Positions 1 through 6,445 of a stretch of DNA of 9,963 nt are shown here, one piece after another. Numbering within the stretch: position 1 is the first letter of the stretch; every line of letters begins with the position of its first letter. Location: contig CALCJH010000009.1 of the NCBI GenBank assembly GCA_937967775.1, forward strand, positions 1-9,963. The letters run 5' to 3'. The stretch is from an uncultured bacterium (lineage in GTDB: Bacteria; Armatimonadota; UBA5829; DSUL01). Below the pieces are notes generated by a model. That model worked only from the letters and a program-made list of their open reading frames with translations. It did no database searches and was not told where the DNA came from. A program made the translations under genes and the position numbers.

Positions 1-1
1 T

Positions 2-24
2 GCGGTCCTGTAACGCCGGACCGC
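2..24. terminator. Hairpin at left edge, possible terminator of an upstream gene
   Basis: A perfect 7-bp inverted repeat, GCGGTCC at 2-8 and GGACCGC at 18-24, encloses a 9-nt loop. It is followed on the plus strand by a moderately T-rich stretch (gttcgttctctc). It could end a plus-strand gene lying left of the window. There is no clean T-tract, so the assignment is weak. Confidence 0.3.
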
Positions 25-85
25 GGCCCGTTCGTTCTCTCAGGCGTATACCCCCGAATGCGCCCGGACCGCCAGCGCAAAAGCA

Positions 86-113
86 ACGGCTCCTCCACTC
101 CGGGAGGAGCCGT
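86..113 (-). terminator. Rho-independent-type terminator of the prepilin-like gene
   Basis: An 11-bp perfect stem (86-96 pairs with 103-113, acggctcctcc / ggaggagccgt) has a 6-nt loop. On the minus strand the stem is followed by TTGCTTTTGC, a short interrupted T-tract. It begins 26 nt past the TAG stop of the minus-strand gene at 140-805, the right place for its terminator. Confidence 0.7.
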
Positions 114-139
114 CCCGCAAAACGCGCGTTATCGGGAAA

Positions 140-805
140 CTACCACGGGTATTTGTCCGCCGCGTCGAACCGCACGTTGCCGCCCTTGATCATGAGCGCC
201 ACGATTCCCTCGTCCCCCCGGATGTTGATGCTGTGGAGCAGACACGTGGCGAGTGGCCCGCCCAGCTCCTTAGCGCGCTGCAGTTTCGCGGGCGTCAAGC
301 CCATATTGTTCAACGCGATGGCCGGGTCGTCCAGATCAACATCCAGCCTGGCCGGAGTCTCCGGATCATAAGGAAGTTTGGCATACACGTGAGGCCAGAA
401 ATGATAGCTGGCTTTCAAGAAGTTGCCGGTGGCCTGCGGCCCGGCATACACCCGGGAATAGCCCCGGTTGTTGACGCCGGGATCCCCGTTCCACTTGACG
501 GCTTTCTTGCACAGGAAGATGCCATCCGTCTTGGCATACGGCTGCAGGTTCCACCAGCCGTTGTACTGCGAGTTGAAGTTGGGGTCAATCGCCCGCGGAC
601 GCGGTGGCAGAAAACCGCGATTGTCATCCGCATACATCACAATGGCCGTGTAGACCTGCTTCAGGTTGCTGATGCAGGTGGAAAGACGTGCGCGCTCCCT
701 GGCCTGAGCGAACACCGGAAAGAGGATGGCGGCCAGAATGGCGATGATGGCGATGACCACCAGCAGTTCGATGAGGGTGAACCCTCTGTTTCTTAGCTTG
801 AGCAT
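140..805 (-). CDS. Prepilin-type N-terminal methylation-domain (DUF1559-like, type II pseudopilin-like) protein
   Basis: This 221-residue protein has a class III (type IV pilin/pseudopilin) signal. A short basic leader, MLKLRNRG, is followed by F9-T-L-I-E13 and a hydrophobic helix to about residue 30. A prepilin peptidase should cleave after Gly8 and methylate Phe9, and Glu13 is the conserved Glu5 of mature pilins. The segment after the helix ([13 protein letters not shown], then CISNLKQ) is what I know from the very numerous DUF1559/H-X9-DG proteins of Armatimonadota and Planctomycetes. The usual C-terminal H-X9-DG motif is only loosely present: His-Ser-Ile-Asn, then a later Gly-Gly where Asp-Gly is expected. 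The body is probably a secreted, membrane-anchored or filament-associated globular domain of unknown role. The start is supported by AAGGAG (815-820, minus strand), 9 nt upstream of ATG. It stands alone, divergent from kdsD. No secretion or pilus genes are nearby, so I cannot tell whether it forms a filament. Confidence 0.88.
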   Translation of the reverse strand: MLKLRNRGFTLIELLVVIAIIAILAAILFPVFAQARERARLSTCISNLKQVYTAIVMYADDNRGFLPPRPRAIDPNFNSQYNGWWNLQPYAKTDGIFLCKKAVKWNGDPGVNNRGYSRVYAGPQATGNFLKASYHFWPHVYAKLPYDPETPARLDVDLDDPAIALNNMGLTPAKLQRAKELGGPLATCLLHSINIRGDEGIVALMIKGGNVRFDAADKYPW

Positions 806-859
806 AGCTGCAGACTCCTTACACGCAGACCCCGGCGAACGCAGGCGTCGCCCTCTTTT

Positions 860-865
860 ATTTTA
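860..865 (-). promoter_or_regulatory. Possible -10 element for the prepilin-like gene
   Basis: The minus strand reads TAAAAT here, 55-60 nt upstream of the ATG at 805, within an AT-rich patch. No good -35 hexamer lies 16-18 nt further upstream, so this is a weak candidate. Confidence 0.3.
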
Positions 866-888
866 CCCGATGAGCGCCACGGCGTGGT

Positions 889-918
889 TTGACAGCCGTC
901 CCGGCGCGGTCCTATAAT
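889..918 (+). promoter_or_regulatory. Consensus sigma-70 promoter for kdsD and the envelope-glycan run
   Basis: TTGACA (889-894) and TATAAT (913-918) are both perfect hexamers, separated by 18 nt. Transcription would begin near 925, giving a leader of about 64 nt before the TTG start at 989. It is the strongest promoter in the window and the only clear one for the plus-strand run 989-5247. Such a match suggests steady housekeeping expression; no operator-like repeat overlaps it. Confidence 0.8.
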
Positions 919-988
919 CCCCGCGGACGGGTCCGGGTTTGCGGGAACGCTCGTTCTCGCGATAGTTTCGTCCCGTCCCCAGGGGACA

Positions 989-1963
989 TTGGATACTCAG
1001 CAGCCATCCGCAACAGTGCAATTCGCGCGGGAGGTCATCCGCATTGAGGCCGAGGCGCTGCTAGGCGTCGCCGAGCGTCTGGGGCCGGAGTTCGACCGCG
1101 CCGTTTCGCTCCTGCTCTCCTGCCGCGGCCGCGCCGTGGTCACCGGAGTGGGGAAGTCCGGAGCCATCGCGCGCAAGCTGGCGGGCATCCTTTCCAGCAC
1201 AGGCACACCGGCGCTCTTCTTGCATCCCGCGGAAGGAGTCCACGGTGACCTGGGAGTGGTCACGCGGGATGATGTGGTCATCATCCTCTCCTACAGTGGG
1301 GAATCGGATGAGATCGTCAACATCTTGCCAGTCATCAAACGGATCGGCGCGGCTTCCATCGGAATTACGCGGGCTCGGGAATCCTCCCTGACCAGCTTCT
1401 GCGATGTGGTGCTGGATGTGACGGTGGAGAAGGAGGCCTGTCCGCTGGGGCTTGCGCCTACCAGCAGCACCACCGCAATGCTCGCGCTGGGGGATGCTCT
1501 GGCGCTTGCCGTCATGCGCGAGCGGCGTTTCACTCGGGAGGATTTTGCCCTGTTCCATCCCGCCGGGGCGCTAGGGCGGCGGCTCATCCTGCGCGCGCGG
1601 GACCTGATGCGCTCCGGCGATGAGATGGCCGTCTGCCGGACATCGGACAGCCTGCGCGACGTGATGTTCGCCATCACCCGGGCGCGGGCCGGGGCAGCGT
1701 GTATCGTGGATGGGGAAGGCTCCTTCAAAGGTATCCTTACGGACGGGGATATCCGGCGGCATCTGCTTGGGGGGGGCGCGCTGGATGCTCCCGCGGAGGA
1801 AGTGATGACGACCAATCCGCTGAGCATCGGGCCGGACGATCTGGCGGTGGAAGGGCTGCACGTTATGGAGGAGCGCAAGATCGGTGACCTCCCGGTCATC
1901 GAGGACGGGAGGCCGGTGGGCGTGTTGATGCTGAAGGACGTCGTCCGGGCGGGGCTGGTGTGA
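989..1963 (+). CDS. kdsD: D-arabinose-5-phosphate isomerase (KdsD/KpsF/GutQ family)
   Basis: This cytoplasmic enzyme interconverts D-ribulose-5-phosphate and D-arabinose-5-phosphate, the first committed step to Kdo. At 324 residues it matches the family length (E. coli KdsD is 328). An N-terminal SIS sugar-isomerase domain covers about residues 35-170 and two CBS repeats cover about 200-324. Visible family motifs include G-V-G-K-S-G with Lys56, H-P-A-E-G-V-H-G-D-L-G with His85, S-Y-S-G-E-S-D-E108, EACPLGLAPTSSTT, and F-H-P-A-G-A-L-G-R-R with a His near 190. These sit three positions earlier than the E. coli residues I recall as catalytic (Lys59, Glu111, Glu152, His193). The start is TTG with AGGGG at 981-985, a spacing of only 3 nt. 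A GTG at 1016 is the alternative but lacks a ribosome-binding site. No other kds gene is in the window, so the link to Kdo or to a capsule (KpsF) is from family knowledge. Confidence 0.93.
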   Translation: MDTQQPSATVQFAREVIRIEAEALLGVAERLGPEFDRAVSLLLSCRGRAVVTGVGKSGAIARKLAGILSSTGTPALFLHPAEGVHGDLGVVTRDDVVIILSYSGESDEIVNILPVIKRIGAASIGITRARESSLTSFCDVVLDVTVEKEACPLGLAPTSSTTAMLALGDALALAVMRERRFTREDFALFHPAGALGRRLILRARDLMRSGDEMAVCRTSDSLRDVMFAITRARAGAACIVDGEGSFKGILTDGDIRRHLLGGGALDAPAEEVMTTNPLSIGPDDLAVEGLHVMEERKIGDLPVIEDGRPVGVLMLKDVVRAGLV

Positions 1964-1983
1964 TGTCGCCGACCTTCCCTCCT

Positions 1984-2011
1984 GTCAGTCTGATTCAGGC
2001 GATGAACTGAC
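1984..2011. other. Short inverted repeat between kdsD and the metallophosphatase
   Basis: GTCAGT (1984-1989) and ACTGAC (2006-2011) form a 6-bp inverted repeat around a 16-nt centre that itself holds CTGATTCAG (1990-1998), a nested palindrome. It lies in the 61-nt gap between genes. With no T-tract it is unlikely to be a terminator; it may be an mRNA stem or mean nothing. Confidence 0.25.
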
Positions 2012-2024
2012 CGGATCTGCCAAC

Positions 2025-2768
2025 GTGTCTGCGGTCACCCTCTTTCATACCAACGACCTCCATAACCGTCTGGACGACCGCCTGGCCAGCAAACTGGCGT
2101 CCGTCCGCAATGAGGAAGAGAACGCCCTCTTGCTGGACGGGGGCGATGCCGTGTGGGCGGGCAACGCGTATTTCCGGCCGGGAGGGGAACCGGTCCTTGA
2201 GAGGATGGCCCGCGCGGGCTATGATGCCATGGTGGTGGGAAACCGCGAATTTCACTTCACGGAGACCGGTTTTCTGTCCAAGCTTTCGAACGCTTCCTTT
2301 ACAGTCCTGTGCGCCAATGTGCGCGCGGTCCGCGACGCCAGGCTTCCGTGTCAACCCTCGGTGTTTTTCGATCGGGGAGGCGTGCGTATGGGGATCGTCG
2401 GCGTGACGGTGCCGATGGTAACGCCGCGTTCCCGCGTCGCTTCGTTCTCGGCCTATCTTTTCGATGATCCTGTCGAAGTGTGTTCCAGGGTTGCGCGTCA
2501 GATGCGGGATGCTTGTGACCTGCTGATCGCCCTGACCCACGTAGGGCTTCGCCAGGATATGCGCCTGGCCGGCGAATGCCCGGAGCTGGACATCATCATC
2601 GGCGGTCACTCCCACGATGCCCTGGAGAAGCCCATCACCGTCAACGGGGTGCCTGTGGTGCAGGCGGGGCATCACGGGCGCTTCTTCGGGATCAGCCGGC
2701 TGGAGAAAGAAGGACCGCGTTGGCGGCTGGACTACCGGTTGGAACCTCGGCGGGAGCTTGCTCCGTGA
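2025..2768 (+). CDS. UshA/5'-nucleotidase-like calcineurin-fold metallophosphatase, stand-alone N-terminal domain
   Basis: This 247-residue metal-dependent phosphatase-fold protein has a two-metal site in the usual order: H-T-N-D11-L-H13, D-G-G-D41, G-N73, T-H172-V-G and G-G-H195-S-H197. These match the N-terminal domain of UshA-type 5'-nucleotidases/UDP-sugar hydrolases. It lacks their C-terminal substrate-specificity domain (UshA is about 550 residues) and any signal peptide, so it should be cytoplasmic. The usual G-N-H-E-F-D reads G-N-R74-E-F-H77, replacing both the catalytic His and the Asp of the UshA dyad. The GTG start at 2025 is the only normal start before the HTND motif; it has a weak GGA at 2013-2015. 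Its TGA overlaps the GTG of the next gene by 4 nt, indicating coupling with the GT-C glycosyltransferase. Substrate is unknown; a nucleotide- or lipid-linked sugar phosphate is a guess from context. Confidence 0.85.
   Translation: MSAVTLFHTNDLHNRLDDRLASKLASVRNEEENALLLDGGDAVWAGNAYFRPGGEPVLERMARAGYDAMVVGNREFHFTETGFLSKLSNASFTVLCANVRAVRDARLPCQPSVFFDRGGVRMGIVGVTVPMVTPRSRVASFSAYLFDDPVEVCSRVARQMRDACDLLIALTHVGLRQDMRLAGECPELDIIIGGHSHDALEKPITVNGVPVVQAGHHGRFFGISRLEKEGPRWRLDYRLEPRRELAP
2752..2767 (+). promoter_or_regulatory. Ribosome-binding site and GTG start of the GT-C gene within the metallophosphatase end
   Basis: GGGAG at 2752-2756 lies 8 nt before GTG at 2765-2767, which overlaps the TGA at 2766-2768 as GTGA. 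This places the glycosyltransferase start here, although its frame stays open much further upstream. The upstream part is antisense-like shadow translation without membrane character. Confidence 0.7.
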
Positions 2769-4564
2769 TCACCCTGCCCGCGCTGGTCATCACCCTGCTC
2801 GCCTGCGCCGGGGCGGCTGTGCCCGGACTTCTGCTTGCGCCTCGGGAGGGTGTGGGGCTCCGTCGCTTCTGCTACGCCTGCGCCTGCGGGCTGGGATTTG
2901 TATCGCTCCTGCTCTTTGCCCTGGGTACGTTGCAACTCTGGAGCGAGGGGGCATTCCGGCTGATCGTCTTCGCGCTTGCCGCGTGCGGGCTGTTGTATCC
3001 CTGGTTGGCAGGTCTGCAGCCGCCGCGTCTGCCACGCTGGAGCTTCCCCGGCTGGTTGGCCGCCATTCTGCTGGTGGCTCTCTTTGCGCTGACCCTGCTT
3101 CCCGCCGCCGCGCCTGTCACTGACTGGGACGGGTTGAGCTACCACCTTGCCGTTCCCAGGCTGTATCTGCAGCACGGCGGGTTCTACTGGATCCCCTTTA
3201 TCCACCACTCCAACTTCCCGTTCGCCGCGGAGATGCTGTTCGCTCCGGCGGTGGCCGCCGGTGTGCCCCCTGCTGCGAAGGTGGTTCACTGGTTTCATTA
3301 TCTGCTTGCGTCCGCCGGGGCGGGTTTGCTGGCCGGGCGGTTGTTCGGCAAGCAATGCGGGATCTGGGGTGCTCTGGCCTTCGCTCTGATGCCGGTGGCT
3401 CTCTGGGAGGCCGGAGTCGCTTACATAGACCTGGCGACAGCAGCATATACGGTCCTGTCGTGTCTTGCTCTGGTCGAGGCGATGGACGGGGAAGGTGATC
3501 GCCGGCGCCTTCTGCTTCTGGCGGGCTCTCTGGCCGGAATGGCTGCTGGGGCGAAGACCTTCAGCCTGGTCTGGATTGTTCTGGGCGCAGTTTGGCTGGG
3601 GTTATGGCTATGGCGTGAGCACAGAAAAGTTAAGGAATTAACCTTATTCCTTATCCCTTCGGTGGCCGTCTGCTGCCCGTGGTATCTCAAATCGCTGGTC
3701 TTGACCGGGAATCCCTTCTACCCCTTCCTGTTCAGCGTCTTCGGCGGGAAAGGGTGGGATGAGGCCGGCGCGGAGATGTACCGCCAGGCTTTTACCGGAT
3801 TCGGCGCGGGCCGTTCTGCGGCCGACTTTCTGCTGCTCCCCTGGAATCTGCTGGCGCAGGGGCATCGTTTCATTGACGGCGATTTCCTGTTCGGTTCCGC
3901 GGGTCCGGTGCTGGCGGCGCTTCTGCCGGCTGCGGCGATACGCCTGAGGGGACGGGCAACCGCGCTGGCCGCCATCGTCCTGGCGCATACGCTGATCTGG
4001 TTCGGCCTCAGTCAGCAGACCCGCTATCTTCTCCCCGTTCTCACTCTGGCCAGCGTGATTGTGTGTGCTGCGGTCGCGAAAGAGGATCTCCTGGCGCGGA
4101 CCGGAAAGCTGGCGCTGCTGCTCGCCGGAGGGATGTCGGTGTATCTGGCATATGCTCTGGCCGTGCCCGTGTTTACGCTTCTCACACGAGAGATCACCCC
4201 GGACAGCTACATCCAGCGGTATGTCAACAGCCACTGGGTGGTGGACTATCTGCCCTCGGACGCCCGCGTGCTTCTGTATGGTGAGACGCGGGGCTTCTAT
4301 CTGAAGCAGGAGTATCTATGGGCCGATATCGGGCTCAGCACCGTCATCCCTTACAGCTCATTCCGGAGTCCGGATGAGATGTTGCGCTGGATGAAGGATC
4401 ACGGTTGGACGGTGGCCCTAATCAACCGCCGGTTCGCCGCAAAGGACTCTCCGGCCGTCCGCCTCTGGAACCACGCCATCGAGCAGGGTCTGGTGCGGCC
4501 GCTGGGGGGCGCGGATTTCAGCAGCAGAATGGCTGCCGGGGTGGAGCTGTGGGAGATCCCCTGA
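2765..4564 (+). CDS. Polytopic GT-C-fold glycosyltransferase (PMT/ArnT-like, family 39-type)
   Basis: This 599-residue integral inner-membrane protein starts with a hydrophobic helix (residues 2-25). About ten or more further hydrophobic segments follow, and a soluble C-terminal tail covers roughly the last 120 residues. The first periplasmic loop carries D120-W-D122-G-L-S-Y-H-L-A-V-P, the acidic motif typical of GT-C enzymes, followed by HHSNFPFAAEML. A second family-typical segment, AGVAYIDLATAAYT, lies near residues 216-230. Such enzymes use polyprenyl-phosphate sugars as donors and glycosylate lipid A, O-antigen, teichoic-type polymers or proteins on the outer face of the membrane; acceptor and sugar cannot be read from sequence. 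It overlaps the metallophosphatase by 4 nt, and the GT2 gene that probably makes its donor follows directly. An AT-rich patch with two TTA codons near 3628-3655 differs from the surrounding codon use. Confidence 0.85.
   Translation: MITLPALVITLLACAGAAVPGLLLAPREGVGLRRFCYACACGLGFVSLLLFALGTLQLWSEGAFRLIVFALAACGLLYPWLAGLQPPRLPRWSFPGWLAAILLVALFALTLLPAAAPVTDWDGLSYHLAVPRLYLQHGGFYWIPFIHHSNFPFAAEMLFAPAVAAGVPPAAKVVHWFHYLLASAGAGLLAGRLFGKQCGIWGALAFALMPVALWEAGVAYIDLATAAYTVLSCLALVEAMDGEGDRRRLLLLAGSLAGMAAGAKTFSLVWIVLGAVWLGLWLWREHRKVKELTLFLIPSVAVCCPWYLKSLVLTGNPFYPFLFSVFGGKGWDEAGAEMYRQAFTGFGAGRSAADFLLLPWNLLAQGHRFIDGDFLFGSAGPVLAALLPAAAIRLRGRATALAAIVLAHTLIWFGLSQQTRYLLPVLTLASVIVCAAVAKEDLLARTGKLALLLAGGMSVYLAYALAVPVFTLLTREITPDSYIQRYVNSHWVVDYLPSDARVLLYGETRGFYLKQEYLWADIGLSTVIPYSSFRSPDEMLRWMKDHGWTVALINRRFAAKDSPAVRLWNHAIEQGLVRPLGGADFSSRMAAGVELWEIP
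3632..3652. repeat. AT-rich inverted repeat inside the GT-C gene
   Basis: AAGGAAT (3632-3638) and ATTCCTT (3646-3652) form a perfect 7-bp inverted repeat with a 7-nt loop, in the most AT-rich 30 bases of this GC-rich gene. It encodes a loop-to-membrane boundary using two TTA leucine codons. I see no evidence that it is more than local composition. Confidence 0.35.
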
Positions 4565-5247
4565 GCGAGCGGCCCCGGGTGTCCATCATCGTGCCGGCCT
4601 TCAACGAGGAGACCACCATCCGCGAGGCGCTGGAGCGCGTGCTGGCCGTGCCTGTCTCCAAGGAGGTGCTGGTGGTAGATGATGCCTCCACCGACCGCAC
4701 CGCAGAGATCGCGGGGTCGTTCGGCCTCCCCGTCCGGGTGCTGCGGCAGACGGTCAATCAGGGGAAGGGATCTGCCATCCGGCTTGCCCTGAAAGAGGCG
4801 CGGGGAGAGATCGTGGCCATTCAGGATGCTGATCTGGAATACTTCCCCGAAGACCTTCCCTCACTCCTAGAGCCGTTCCGGGATCCGTCCGTGCAGGTGG
4901 TCTACGGCACGCGCTTCCGCCCCGGCCGGCCCCGGATGCGGCTGGCAAACTATATCGCCAATCGCATCCTTGCGGCGGCCACTAATCTCCTCTTCGGGGC
5001 CTCCGTCACGGATGAGGCCACCTGCTACAAGCTGTTCCGCCGCGAGTTATTGCAGTCCTTCGGCCTGAAGTGTCGCCGCTTCGAGTTCTGTCCGGAGGTT
5101 ACGGCCAGGACACTGCGCCGGGGCATCAGGATCGTGGAGGTTCCCATCCGCTACCAGCCTCGAACCGCCGAAGAGGGGAAGAAGATCACCTGGAAGGACG
5201 GCTTCCAGGCCCTGTGGACTCTCCTGCGTTACCGGTTCAGGGAGTAG
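4549..5247 (+). CDS. Family 2 glycosyltransferase, DPM1-like polyprenyl-phosphate sugar transferase
   Basis: A GT-A fold enzyme of about 232 residues that probably moves a sugar from a nucleotide donor to a polyprenyl phosphate on the cytoplasmic face. Motifs in order (numbered from GTG 4549) are [11 protein letters not shown] (11-21), V-V-D44-D45-[12 protein letters not shown] (70-77), Q-D93-A-D95-L-E-Y (the DXD-type metal/nucleotide site), [10 protein letters not shown], and the tail [11 protein letters not shown]. This is the pattern of dolichol-phosphate mannose synthase-like proteins without C-terminal membrane helices. The start is uncertain. GTG 4549 overlaps the GT-C gene by 16 nt but has GGAG only 2 nt away. 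CTG 4561 would overlap its stop as CTGA with GGGAG (4551-4555) 5 nt upstream. GTG 4579 is closest to the fold core but lacks a site. Following a GT-C enzyme directly, it is the likely maker of that enzyme's donor. Confidence 0.87.
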   Translation: MGDPLSERPRVSIIVPAFNEETTIREALERVLAVPVSKEVLVVDDASTDRTAEIAGSFGLPVRVLRQTVNQGKGSAIRLALKEARGEIVAIQDADLEYFPEDLPSLLEPFRDPSVQVVYGTRFRPGRPRMRLANYIANRILAAATNLLFGASVTDEATCYKLFRRELLQSFGLKCRRFEFCPEVTARTLRRGIRIVEVPIRYQPRTAEEGKKITWKDGFQALWTLLRYRFRE

Positions 5248-5258
5248 TTACGGGGCTC

Positions 5259-5477
5259 TTAGCGTAGGTCGGGAGACTCTGCCGGACGCCGGGCGTCGGA
5301 TCTCTCCCACTCGCGTACCACCTGTCCCACGCGGAACATGATGGAGCGTTCGATCTTCTCCACCATCTCTCCCGCCTTGAGCGAGTGCATCCCGTGGAGC
5401 TCAAGTACCTGCTCGATCTCCTGATTGCCCTCGTCGAAGATCCGGACGATCTCCAGAATGGCTTCCTGAGCCGTCAC
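5259..5477 (-). CDS. Small helical protein of unknown function coupled to the PhnP-like gene
   Basis: I do not recognise this 72-residue protein. It is charged and predicted largely helical. Residues 1-26 (TAQEAILEIVRIFDEGNQEI onward) and 33-59 form two amphipathic helices around a Gly-Met-His-Ser loop, followed by a polar Arg/Pro-rich tail. There is no signal peptide, membrane helix or Cys pair. It starts with GTG at 5477-5475, overlapping the TGA of the PhnP-like gene by 4 nt (GTGA), with GGAG on the minus strand about 8 nt upstream. That overlap and the absence of other promoters make it very likely translated with the phosphodiesterase and possibly its partner. Its stop lies 11 nt from the stop of the convergent GT2 gene, with no terminator between them. 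Small size lowers confidence, but the overlap and the coherent amphipathic pattern favour a real gene. Confidence 0.65.
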   Translation of the reverse strand: MTAQEAILEIVRIFDEGNQEIEQVLELHGMHSLKAGEMVEKIERSIMFRVGQVVREWERSDARRPAESPDLR

Positions 5478-6295
5478 TCCTGTGTCTCCAGCACGATCCC
5501 ATCGTAGGCCACCAGGAACCCGTCCTCCCGCACCTTTTCCTGGAATTCGTCGTGCAGCATGCCCATGTTGTGCGAGAAATGCGTCAGCACGAAGCGGCAG
5601 TCCGGGTTAAGGCTGCCCATCCGGTCCAGTTGTTCCCGCATCCGGCGGACGGTATTCACCGTCAGATGGGTCTCCATATCCGGGAGGAACCCGCCGGTGC
5701 ATTCCGAAATGACCAGGTCGAACTTCACTCCAGCCAGGAATTCCCACGTGGGCTCGCGGTAGGGTCCCGTGTCCGAGGCGTACAGTACGGCTCTGTCAAG
5801 ATTCCCGAAGATCCAGTTCAGACACAGCTCCTCGGCACGGTGATAGGCCACGATGGGTGTCGCGGGAACGTCACCAAGCTCTACTGTCCGGAAAGGGATC
5901 ACTTCATGCACGGAGATTCCCAGGCGTTCCGTGTCCGGGTAAGCTTCCCGGATCAGATCCGCCACATCCCGGCTGCACCAGACATCCACGACCGGTCTCG
6001 TGCGTTTGTGGGCGAAGGGATCCCTGAGATATTCCAGCTCTCCCGGCGAGAAATGGTCATTGTGGCTGTGAGTGAAAAGAATGTGCTCGATGTGCGAGAA
6101 ATCCAGGCCGTGCGTCACCAGGTGGTGATAGGTATCGGCGTTCAGGTCAACTTTGATGGTGTCATTGACCATCAGAGAAGCGCGGCTGCGCAGATCCTTC
6201 CCCCCGCTGGCACGGGCGCGGCGGCAGGTCTCACAGGCGCAAAAGAGGGCGGGCCAGCCTTCAGCGGCGGCGGTGCCCAGGATCTGGAACTTCAA
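5474..6295 (-). CDS. PhnP-like metallo-beta-lactamase-fold phosphodiesterase
   Basis: This 273-residue cytoplasmic MBL-fold hydrolase has the metal motif H76-S-H78-N-D80-H81 and later ligands in TTGPYRE-like and LTHFSHN regions. Near the N-terminus, C19-A-C21-E-T-C24 reproduces the Cys-x-Cys-x-x-Cys that binds the structural zinc of PhnP, the phosphoribosyl 1,2-cyclic phosphate phosphodiesterase of phosphonate breakdown. The opening KFQILGTAAAEGWPALFCAC is typical of this group. No C-P lyase genes are present, so the substrate may be another cyclic phosphodiester; PqqB- and tRNase Z-like relatives are less likely. I place the start at TTG 6295-6293: AAGGGAG (6311-6305) lies 9 nt upstream and the family's first strand begins at once. 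The frame stays open to 6409, but those residues look unrelated to the family and would cross the promoter at 6339-6344. The 72-residue gene follows with a 4-nt overlap. Confidence 0.85.
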   Translation of the reverse strand: MKFQILGTAAAEGWPALFCACETCRRARASGGKDLRSRASLMVNDTIKVDLNADTYHHLVTHGLDFSHIEHILFTHSHNDHFSPGELEYLRDPFAHKRTRPVVDVWCSRDVADLIREAYPDTERLGISVHEVIPFRTVELGDVPATPIVAYHRAEELCLNWIFGNLDRAVLYASDTGPYREPTWEFLAGVKFDLVISECTGGFLPDMETHLTVNTVRRMREQLDRMGSLNPDCRFVLTHFSHNMGMLHDEFQEKVREDGFLVAYDGIVLETQE

Positions 6296-6304
6296 GGCGA
6301 TGGT

Positions 6305-6311
6305 CTCCCTT
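6305..6311 (-). promoter_or_regulatory. Ribosome-binding site deciding the PhnP-like start
   Basis: AAGGGAG on the minus strand lies 9 nt upstream of TTG at 6295-6293. No ATG or GTG with a comparable site exists further upstream in the frame, which supports the shorter protein. Confidence 0.65.
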
Positions 6312-6338
6312 CCCCCGGTGGCGTCAGGCTCAGCGCCT

Positions 6339-6344
6339 ATTATA
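6339..6344 (-). promoter_or_regulatory. -10 element for the PhnP-like gene
   Basis: The minus strand carries a perfect TATAAT, placing transcription start near 6332, about 37 nt before the TTG. At 16-18 nt spacing only poor -35 sequences such as TGCCCT occur. A TTGACA is present at 6358-6353 but only 8 nt away, too close to pair with it. An activator-dependent promoter is possible. Confidence 0.5.
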
Positions 6345-6445
6345 CGTTCGCATGTCAAGGCAGGGCAGTCTCGCAGGGGGGCCGTATGCGGACGGCGAGA
6401 AGACTGCAAATGCTAAGCATTTTTACCAGTTTTAGCCTGCAGACC

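Noticed and set aside
1995..2675. 226-codon minus-strand frame opposite the metallophosphatase
   Set aside because: His/Arg-rich shadow; the plus strand carries the ordered metallophosphatase motifs.
2576..2764. Upstream extension of the GT-C reading frame
   Set aside because: It overlaps the metallophosphatase C-terminus, has no membrane character and no ribosome-binding site; GTG 2765 with GGGAG and the GTGA overlap is far better.
6339..6358. TTGACA (6358-6353) plus TATAAT (6344-6339) on the minus strand as one promoter
   Set aside because: Spacing is only 8 nt, too short for sigma-70; the TATAAT may act alone or with an activator.
6296..6409. N-terminal extension of the PhnP-like protein
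   Set aside because: It would cross the TATAAT at 6339-6344 and precede the family's normal first strand; TTG 6295 has a good AAGGGAG site.
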